DNA of 64,000 bases from Brachypterus glaber (lineage: Eukaryota > Arthropoda > Insecta > Coleoptera > Kateretidae). A model generated the notes under the pieces. That model saw only the letters and a list, made by a program, of their open reading frames with translations, made no database searches and was not told the origin of the DNA. Made by a program: the position numbers and the translations under genes. The DNA lies in the NCBI GenBank assembly GCA_958510825.1, contig OY294044.1:43978100-44042099 (forward strand), written 5' to 3'. This document shows, piece after piece, positions 55,511-64,000 of this stretch (the first letter of the stretch is position 1; each line of letters starts with the position of its first letter).

Positions 55511-55693
55511 CTATTTTCAAATTAATTAAGTAATTACGTAGGAGAAGGATCCTAATATAATTTTTTTAAGCTAAAATTTAGAAATAAACTTTTATATTTT
55601 GGATGACACGTGCGGTTCTCTGAAAGTTTATTGTGATCCTCGGACGACCATATATTTTTACAAGTCGATTTTAGACTAAATGATGATCCTTAC

Positions 55694-56402
55694 AAAATTA
55701 AGATTAATCTCCATTCGATAAAAATGAAACTTTATGATTTATATAATTGGCTATAAAATGGCAGATTTAATTTTTTTGTTTCACTTCTGGTTTCACCTGA
55801 ATTGGCATAAATATGTTTTTTTGTTAATGGAACACTGCGTAATTTTTTTATTCGATGTATAAAAATAATCATCGTTTTTCGTTTTCGATTTTATCGTACA
55901 AAAACGAGATACACATTATTTACCTTGTTTTTACTTAAGTTTGAAAAAATTAAAACTAATATTAAAATAAAAATTTGATTAGTGACAGCGAATAAGAGCT
56001 AAAAAAAAACGGTTTTTTTGTCCATAACTCCAATTTTTTAATGCCCATGTAAACTTAATTTGTAGACTATTTTTTCGCTATTTTCCTTATGATTTACTTT
56101 GAAGATCAAGTAAGTACAAAAAAGGTAAATTATGTGTATCTAGTTTTTATACGATAATTACGAAAACAAAAAAAAAAGGAAAAAAAAACAATGAGTTTTT
56201 CTTTATACACTGAATTTTTGCCTAAATTCAAAAATGTAAAAAATAACAGGGTGTTCCATTAAAAAAAAAAACATATTTATGTCACATCCAGCGAAACCGA
56301 AAGTGAAGCAAAACAACTAAATCCACCAGTTTATAGTCAATGTAAAATTATATAAATCACCAAAGTTTCGTTATTACCGAATAAAGATTAATCTTAATTT
56401 TA
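55694..56402. mobile_element. foldback element, about 710 bp
   Basis: aaattaagattaatctccat / gaataaagattaatcttaat, tttcacttctggtttcacct / agcgaaaccgaaagtgaagc, ttgttaatggaacactgcgt / cagggtgttccattaaaaaa, and in the middle gtacaaaaacgagatacaca / gtgtatctagtttttatacg. The whole length is close to one palindrome. Confidence 0.8.
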
Positions 56403-56639
56403 GGGGAAGCCATAAATAAAACTCACCCGGTATACCACCGGTGGTGCACCTTTTCAAACTACGAAATAACCTGTAAAGGGTGGCATGACTTTTTACTACC
56501 TAATTTTTCCGGACAGACCGATAGAAGGGCATTTTTCTGGCTTGAAATCGATTTTTTGACATAAAACGTTATAAAACGCCAAAAGGAGCAAAAAAATCAT
56601 GCTGGAAATTTTAATTGAGAAAGCATGTCTTTGGCCATT
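56403..56639. other. spacer with a fragment of the dispersed FCCGGACAGACC-type repeat
   Basis: 56503-56582 (tttttccggacagaccgata; gacataaaacgttataaaac) resembles 41727-41812. No gene. Confidence 0.5.
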
Positions 56640-57996
56640 TTTAAAAGCTATCTTCTCCAGCGAACACAGTATGTAAAAATAGGTACTGAGATAAGCGACC
56701 CAATCACTGTCTCCAGAGGCGTGCCTCAGGGGACTTTTTGGACTTTTTTGGACCAATACTCTTTTTAATATATATAAATTGTATTTATAACCTAGCAATT
56801 AATGGTAATATATTCTCATATGCGGATGACACCGCTCTTCTTTTTATTGGTGATAGCTGGGAAGAGGTTTTTGAAATGGCTGAAAAAGGAATAGGCACAG
56901 TCAAACTATGGCTCGATTCTAGTCTTCTGAGTCTCAACATTTCCAAAACTAGATATGTGACATTTTCATTAACAGCTACTGGTCAACCCCAAAATAATGT
57001 TTTAAAAATTCATAAATACAACTGTAACAAAACCTGCAATTGTGCAACCATAGAAAAGACACACAGTATCAGGTATTTGGGTCTTTTAGTTGATCAGCAA
57101 CTTAGGTGGAATGAACATGTCATATATCTTGTGGGGAGACTCAGAAGACTTAATAACATGTTTTACCAAATTAGAGATATACTCAATAATGAACTACTAC
57201 ATATGGTTTATAATGCCTTAGCCGAGTCCCTCCTGAGATATGGTATACTGATATGGGGAGGCCTTTTAAATAACTCTGTGGAAAATATTAACACAGCACA
57301 AAATACGCTATTAAAGATTCTTTTTAACAAGGATTACAGATACTCCACTGAGCAACTTTATAGAGACATAGAAATTTTTAATATTAAACAACTTTACTCA
57401 TATCAAATAGCCCTATGGGTAATATTTCACGCAGAAAGTTTTAATAAAGTTACATATCCCACAAGATCCCTACAAAATGTTTCACTGTCTATACCTCTTT
57501 TTCGAAAAACACATACCCAAAATTTTATTACATATTATGGCCCAAAAATGTATAACATAATTCCTTTATATATTAAAAATTTAGTTAATAAAAAGAATAT
57601 AAAAACCGAATTAAAAAGATTTGTTTCTAATAATTTTGATATTATAATAAGATGTTTATTTAACCAGGAATAAAATTGATATCGAAATTGTCCTTTTCAT
57701 GCAGTGGTTTTAGCTTGGTTTTAACTTGGAAATATATTTACTTATCTAAATAAAAATTTTCGAAGTACTTACCTTAGAAATAAACTCCATTTCTTTTAGT
57801 ATACTACTACTTTTTATCTCGTTTGCGCATTGCCTTCATTTTGTTCTCTTCTACTTCTTTTTTTTTTCTAATAATTAAGCTTTTATATTATAGTTTATAG
57901 TTTACAGTTCATGTAGTTTAAATCTCTAAAACTATTCAGATCCGCACACAAACTATGTTTAGGCGGATCAAATATGTATCTAATCTAATTAAAATG

Positions 57997-58031
<35 letters not shown>
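56640..58031 (+). mobile_element. non-LTR retrotransposon, strongly 5'-truncated, AAAT-type tail
   Basis: It begins inside the RT domain (YLLQRTQYVKIGTEISDPIT in frame from about 56650) and runs through the C-terminus and a 3' UTR to a tail of seven to nine TAAA units at about 57997-58031. The clade is not assigned. Confidence 0.85.
56738..57673 (+). pseudogene. LINE RT fragment with upstream frameshift
   Basis: The 311-residue frame has the RT catalytic box SYADDTALLF (YADD about residues 28-31), then EKTHSIRYLGLLVDQQLRWN, LLRYGILIWGG and a long C-terminal domain ending at a natural TAA. Upstream, SRGVPQGTF is in a different frame: ggactttttg and gacttttttg are near-duplicates at 56731-56750, and the extra copy shifts the frame. 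The start codon listed (TTG) is only the point where the frame opens. The endonuclease and most of the RT are missing, so it is inactive. Confidence 0.88.
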
Positions 58032-60160
58032 AAATACGTGAAAAGTGCTACCTGGTTATTTATTTTTCAATTTAAAAAACTGCTGAACCTATTGAAACAA
58101 AAAAAATTCTTTTAAAAAACATTTTGTTTTTACGAACGAAAAAACGAACGAAAAAATAAAAAAAAGTATTTAAAAAAAATTTTTGGAAAATGTTTTTTTT
58201 TTCAAAAAAAGTTTCTTCGTAAAACGAAAAATTAGAAAAAGATTTTAAAAAAATAGTGGTTGCCCCATTTTGCCTACTTACCTCACCCCGATGTTCACCA
58301 ATTCCAGCCTAGAACTTTGAATAAGGAATCTGTTCCAAATTTAAAGTCAAGGGGTCCTCGACTTGTCGTGGTCAAAATTTCCCGGGCAAAAAGACAGACA
58401 GTCAGACAGACAGAGAGACGGACCCACAGACAGACAGACACATATTTTTTTTCACGGAAATAATCTTTGTAATGTAAAATTTCGAGAAACCTAAAGCAAT
58501 AATAAAAAAACATATTAACACAAAACTTCCTCGGGGAAAATAAAAACTATTTTAAAAACGTGTTAAATTGATGAAAAAACGTTTAAGTAATTAAGTAAAT
58601 ATTATGTCATGCACTATCAGCTCTAGCGTCAGTTTTGGCAGATAGCCAATTTTAAACGTATCCAAAGCAAATCTATGAAAACCACAGACCTAAGTGACGT
58701 AATTTACGCTCCGAAGTGAACACATTAAGGTCACTAGGTCGGTCCGTGTCATCCACAGTCTAATAACACTAGGCAACACGGTTTCTTGCCCTGATTGGAC
58801 TCATATGTTTTTTTAACAAATTTTAGGTCGCTGAGGCGGAATCTGGCCTAAAAATATTACCTAAGGTTTCTGAGAAAAATTAGATAGAAGTGGTAAAAAA
58901 GTATTATTTTATCCCTCTTTTGTTCTAAAATCATGGAAGATAGATTAGATTCGGCTACTCAATATTAGTTTAAAAATACCTAACTTAAAATATGGAAACT
59001 TTAAATTCGTAGGTAGAATAAATAGGCATACTATGGAAAAACAATATTTAAAAAAAATGGATCCTATGATAAAACTAAGTAGGGATGGAGGGTAAGGAGA
59101 GGGGACAAGCTTATCGCCACCTACTGATGCTAAAAATCGTCAAAAATCATCACTAGGGGGTCAAAAATTAACTCAAAATATGTTAGGTAATATGGTTTTT
59201 ATACATAAGAACCGTAATAAAGTAACATTTTTATGATGTAGAACCATTAAAAAAAAAACGAAAAAAAATACGCAATATTTTTTTGTATTAAATTATTTTT
59301 AAATTGGCATAATTGCCTAAGCAATTGTACAGCTGTACTCAAATTTAAAAAATAAGATGTACTGGATTTTTTTTAAGGTCCAATTCGGATTTTCCACCTT
59401 TAAATTGATAAGAAAAATATATTTTTTGGTCTCGGAAAAAAAGTTTACACTGTGTGCTTTAATTTTATTTCTTTTTCATTTATTTACTTTTTACAAATAA
59501 ACTAAGCAAAATAAAAAAATATTTGTATAAATATTTTTGTAGAGAATTTTATAATCCACAAATTAGGTCCTATAAAATTTTTATACAAATTTGATAGCTT
59601 TGCCACAAATGAGCAATTAAGTAAACTCTGCACTTTAATTTAAACTTTTTATTTTATTTTTTCGCGTACCTACTTACTATGACTGGTCCTTGGCATATAG
59701 ATTTTTAAATTACTCGGTATGTTTTTTTATTTACCCTAAAATTTTAAAAATCCTACTCTTTTTTTAAGATTTTGAAAAAACACGTCATTATTTCCTGTAC
59801 TTAAATCTCAAAAATGTTAGGTGCTGGAATTTTTCTAAGGTCAGATTCGGATTCTACGCCCTTGAATTAGTAAGCAAAATTTACTTTCCGTTCGGGGCAA
59901 AAAAAAGTTGCATTTGTTGCCTAGTGTAATTATTAAGGAGTAGAAGAACATAAGGGAATAAGTCACTTTTTAAGCAAGTACATCCTCCTGTAGGCGAATA
60001 AATGAATTAAGTAATAGTTCTTTACGGTCCCGTGTGAAATTTTATGTGTAGGCACTTTTCAGTCCTACACTGATAGAAAAATCTAAAAATAGTACAATCA
60101 AACGTTGTTGTAACAAGTTTGAGGTATATTTTATTATTTTTATTTTTATTTGTTTATTTT
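58032..60160. other. repeat debris; CAGA microsatellite; diverged direct repeat
   Basis: 58285-58441 carries a dispersed repeat ending in (CAGA)n, relative of 41615-41770. 59325-59465 and 59790-59930 are a diverged direct repeat (aaggtccaattcggattttc / aaggtcagattcggattcta). 58615-58800 is less A+T-rich without a good frame. No gene. Confidence 0.5.
58388..58441. repeat. (CAGA)n-type microsatellite
   Basis: Interrupted runs of cagacagaca. Confidence 0.85.
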
Positions 60161-60219
60161 TAACCTCGTATTATTCTACTTAATTAAGCATCCCCTAAGT
60201 CCAGGACTTGTGTGGGCTA
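60150..60219 (-). mobile_element. tRNA-derived SINE, 3' fragment (copy 5)
   Basis: On the minus strand only the last part is present: agcccacacaagtcctggac, ttaggggatgcttaattaag, tagaataatacgaggttaaa and an A-rich tail. The 5' truncation is like that of LINE-mobilised copies. Confidence 0.85.
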
Positions 60220-60295
60220 TATAATACCATTTTTACGATTATTTTAAAACATTATAACGTTATATTAAATACACTATTAAAATTGTAGATTCATA

Positions 60296-60550
60296 TCGTC
60301 GGCTTACAAGTAAAGAGCAAACAAAGTCCAAAAAAAATGGTTTTGAGATATTGACAAATTTAACTTTTATTGTTGTTTTTTAATTTTTGTAATAATTGTT
60401 TTTGGAAAAAAACTACCGCAGTTCGCAATGACATGTTTGGTCATAATAATGTCCCATTTGCGGTTAAATAAAGGAAAATTGAAGTAGTTTAATTCAACTA
60501 AAATTGAAAAAAAAATGGACTTAGTGCCTTTTACTTATAGGCCCACGACG
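60296..60550. mobile_element. TIR element A1, 255 bp
   Basis: Left tcgtcggcttacaagtaaag; right tgccttttacttataggccc acgacg is its decayed inverse. Non-coding. Confidence 0.7.
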
Positions 60551-61738
60551 TCGCACTATGGAACGAACCGGGCCATAGGTTGGACATCGGGTAAAAAACA
60601 AAAATTCAAAAATAGGGGTTTAAATTTGGTTTTATTATATTTAATCATATTATACATTGAGTGCAGGCAAAATTTTCATGTATAATTAAGGTTAGCCAGA
60701 AAAATTAGCGCTTATATAGATGTCTAAATTATGCCTACGAAAATTTGTAGTCTTTTTTTTTCTTATCATACAATATAATCTTTTCCTATTAATTGCGTAA
60801 TAATAACAACATTAAAGTGTATTATATAAAAAAATAAAATATTATATACATCTCCTATTTTTTGTTTTATCGAATTTTTTTTAATTTTCCGACATTTAAA
60901 TGTTTTTCGTTAAAGTCCCACAAAGTCCCGCACATTTGTTATTACTACAATATAGTGGACTAATTAAGGAAAAAAATGATGTAGAGATCAGACCCCAGAA
61001 GACCCCAGAACCCCTTTAATTTAAATTTTTGTGTTAAAAAACAACTAAAAAATTACTTTTTACATAGACTTTTACAGATATTCTTTGTGGTGGATAAATT
61101 TATTGGGAAATTACGTTATTATACTATTCACAGCCCGTAAGCGTCTGTTTATCCGCCCGTCTGTCCGTGCCATGTCACTTTTTTGTGGACAAGATAACTC
61201 AAGAACGAATAATCCGATCGACTCAAAATTTTCAGGAAAAATCAAGTTCTATCAGGGGATGATTCCTATTGTTTTTTTTATTAATCCCCCCGATTTTTTT
61301 TGAATTTTTTTTTTTTCGAAAAAATGATTTTTTTTAAAAAATAATTTTTTTTTTCGAAATTTTTCGACAATTTTTTCATACTCAATACTTGGCTAAATGT
61401 TTTACTTTTTCTCGAAAAAGCCAAATTTATTAGCTAAAATTATAATTTTACAAGTTACACACATTTTGCAGATTTTTTCCAAACCGTATTAAATACATAG
61501 CTAAATATCTTTTTTGTACACTAAATGGTAATTAACCATATAAAAGAAAAATAAATTTAATTTTTTTTAAGTTTTCCAGATTTTCCAGATTTCCAGATTT
61601 TTTCCCAAAAACGAAACCTAGCTAAAATGCTTTGTCGTACCTAAAAATGGCTGCATACCAAATTTTATCAAAATCCCTGTTATCGTTTTCAAAAAAAGTA
61701 TGATGTCCGGCTTACGGCTCGGTTCGTCCCATAGTGCG
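60551..61738. mobile_element. TIR element B, about 1.19 kb, between two A elements
   Basis: Left tcgcactatggaacgaaccg and right cggttcgtcccatagtgcg are inverted, with a second block ggttggacatcgggta / tatgatgtccggctta. The interior has a cgtctgtttatccgcccgtc segment (61141) of the dispersed type. No transposase. Confidence 0.75.
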
Positions 61739-62645
61739 TCGGCTTACAAGTAAAGAGCACTAAGTCAATAAAATAATATAAAAAAACAAGTATTTAAAGT
61801 TTAACCCCTTCTATTATCATGATAGTTAAAAGTAATGTATAACTATCAAGTAGAAAACAAGATAAATTTTCAAAAACTAGATTTTTAAAAGAAGGGTTTG
61901 GACTTTTTGATTGTTTAAAGAACGTTTCCAAAATTAATAATAATAATTAATTAGTATTAATTATATGAAACTGCTTAATATGCCAGAACTAAGACAGTTT
62001 TTAGAGGCCATCGGCTGTGCCGGCAAAGAAGCGTCTCTTAAAGTCAATAATTATAAACACATCAAAAGTACACGGAAAAAGCACTGTCATTTTACAGGTA
62101 AAGGTAAAGTTCTGTTTCTCTGTTCTGTCTCTATTCCATCAACTTTAACATAGCAAAATTTGAATGCTTTTGTCAGTAAAATAAATAACGCGATATTGTA
62201 TCATATAAATGATTCAAGCAATCATATTTTTATAAATTAACTCTTTTTTAGAAATAATAACATAACCACAATAATTATTTTTCTCTGGTTGCTCTTCATT
62301 GTTTTTTAACAAAGCAAATATTTTGGCACCCGGACTACACATTTTAACTTAATTTTAGCTTGTAAAATAAAATAAAATGCACGTTTCGGCAAACAAACAA
62401 AAAAGTCGCTTAGTGCAGAAACATTTGAAATAATCTAAAAGTAAAACGAACTAAGTGAACTAAGTGACTTAGTGCCTATTGCCAGATAAAATTTTAATCA
62501 AAATCAAATTGGTGCGTTTTGTATAGTCCACCTAGAAGTTAGTTCGGTTTACCTGTACATAGATCATCAAAAATTAATTACAGTGCCATAAAAATCCCAT
62601 TTTTGCAAAAAAGTGACTTATTGCCTTTTACTTGTAAGCCGACGA
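61737..62645. mobile_element. TIR element A2, about 909 bp, containing an exon-like ORF
   Basis: Left cgtcggcttacaagtaaaga and gcactaagtca are answered by gtgacttattgccttttact and tgtaagccgacg. The outer flanks of A1 and A2 are catat and atatt. The interior carries the open block at 61965-62095. Confidence 0.75.
61965..62153 (+). CDS. exon-like ORF inside TIR element A2
   Basis: The frame starts at ATG 61965 and reads MKLLNMPELRQFLEAIGCAG, KEASLKVNNYKHIKSTRKKH and CHFTGKGKV. The block from 61975 to 62095 is clearly less A+T-rich than its surroundings. Two possible donors (ggtaaag, ggtaaag) follow CHFT at about 62096-62106, after which composition falls back to background, so the coding part probably ends there. 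I do not recognise the family; the Cys/His and basic residues near the end may be part of a binding region. It could be the first exon of an element protein, a captured host exon, or chance. Confidence 0.3.
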   Translation: MKLLNMPELRQFLEAIGCAGKEASLKVNNYKHIKSTRKKHCHFTGKGKVLFLCSVSIPSTLT

Positions 62646-64000
62646 TATTATTTAATAATACAACAACGTTGTTGTAAAAATAATAATTTTTTGAGGAAGG
62701 ATGATTAATAAAAATGGCGACAATCAGCTGATTCTAATAAATGTTTTAGCAAAATATTGAAAGTAGGCATTTTGGGCTAAAATTTTTATGTGCATAAGTA
62801 TACCCAACGATAAGCATGTATATGTACATGTAATTACATGTGATATGTAGTTTCTATATGATAAATATTTAAATTACATTAAACCAAATTTGTAAATGCA
62901 GTAGAGAGTCGGCCGGGATCTCTGATAGCCAGCCGGACGTCCGCGGACGGGCGGATTAATTAATTTAAAAACACAATATGTTTACATTTATTTTTCTTAA
63001 TAATAATTTAAAAAACACACATAAAATTCGTTTGTGGCATTAAAAAAAAAAACAAAAAAAAAATCAAAAAAAATCAAATTTTTTTTCGAAAAAACAAAAA
63101 TTTAGATTTTTTTTTTTGAAAAATTTTACCTGCCCTAAACGGGTATTATGTGTTTTTTATTTATTTATTTAAAATATTATGTTTTTAAATTAATAAAATA
63201 ATTCATGCATGTTTTAAATTTTTGGAATACGTTTTCTCAAAGATTACTGAACCGATTTAAAAAAAAATAAAGTTTTGTTGTAACCTTTTCAATAATGTAT
63301 TACATGACCCACATTCCTGTTTAAGATTTTCAAACTGGTGGCTCCTGAGTGATGGGGGTAGTTACGTCAATTATTGGTTACGAAAATTTGTCTGTTTACG
63401 GCAACAAAAATAGTTTTTCTTATAAACAAACCAATAAATATATCAAATTATTTAATTTTTCGTGTATTTTTATGTTTTCTTTTTTTTAATGATAACAACT
63501 GTTAAAATATATTAATTTTAATTTTTCAACTAGTTAACTCATGATACCCAGTAAACACAAAACATCTACAAGAAGTTCTCACAAAGTTGCGTCAAGAAGT
63601 TAAACTTCTTATAAGACTTCTTGTTTCATTCTTTACAACGTGCTGGAGAATTACGAATGTCCGCCACGCCAGAAATTTTACAAAACTTTTTTTATAAGTT
63701 TGAAATAGTATCATAATATATATTATGATACCTACTTCTTTCAAACTTCGCAAATTACATGTTTTTTTACTATAGGGATGTATAATATATGCATAAAGAA
63801 TTCTATACATATAATATTATAGTAACGACGTTACATTTTTATACATTTATATGTACTTTTAAAAAACTTCTAATAAAGTTCGCAACTTGTAAGTTTTTTT
63901 GCAATTTAATTGTGGTGGTTTACAATATATGCATCCCAATAGTTAAAGGGGAAAGCTTGGCTTCTTCCCTTAGAGGGATGATCTCCTAACCCCCTCTTCT
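62646..64000. other. A+T-rich sequence to the end of the window
   Basis: There is a small G+C-rich patch at 62905-62960 (gtcggccgggatctctgata; cggacgtccgcggacgggcg) of unknown origin. The ORFs at 63592-63810 and 63789-63989 overlap on opposite strands and have no domain. No gene. Confidence 0.45.

Overview
The window is very A+T-rich (about 70-75% by eye), unphased DNA from a large, repeat-loaded animal genome, most likely an insect. The evidence is the mobile-element mix: a BEL/Pao LTR retrotransposon, RTE-like and jockey/CR1-like LINE fragments, a tRNA-derived SINE in five places, a Penelope-type or retrozyme-type fragment with a hammerhead ribozyme, and many foldback DNA elements. There are no bacterial-style operons and no complete host gene. 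The only good host-gene signal is one GC-rich exon-like block at 1353-1547; weaker ones lie at 61965-62095 and 43200-43330. The rest reads as intronic or intergenic sequence built from nested repeats. A 200-base N gap lies at 34552-34751.

Layout. 1-2432: exon candidate and a dispersed repeat that recurs at 46.9 kb. 2433-10695: a nearly complete minus-strand BEL/Pao element with LTRs differing at 5 of 632 positions, flanked by CAGT, whose gag-protease and RT-RNaseH-integrase parts are in one frame interrupted by a single TAG. 10.7-25.2 kb: foldback elements, a tandem segmental duplication (13.87-16.2 kb) with a TA-flanked MITE in one copy, and SINEs. 25.5-27.9 kb: an RTE-like LINE between inverted arms of a repeat. 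29.3-31.2 kb: a jockey/CR1-like LINE with two stops and an ATT tail. 31.2-52 kb: foldback elements, SINEs and a 96-bp minisatellite (40.7-41.6 kb). 52.5-54.9 kb: a repeated palindromic segment on both sides of a hammerhead-bearing Penelope/retrozyme-like insertion. 56.6-58.0 kb: a truncated LINE with an AAAT-type tail. 60.3-62.6 kb: three TIR elements back to back.

How the parts relate. The BEL element may be recently active. The LINE fragments could have supplied the machinery for SINE movement, but none here is intact. The dominant theme is a network of foldback elements with TACAGGG-type ends and a shared internal core; several are palindromic over almost their whole 0.7-1.4 kb, so transcripts through them could form long double-stranded RNA. 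The most distinctive functional signal is the hammerhead ribozyme on the minus strand at 53171-53215, where every conserved core position and all three stems are present.
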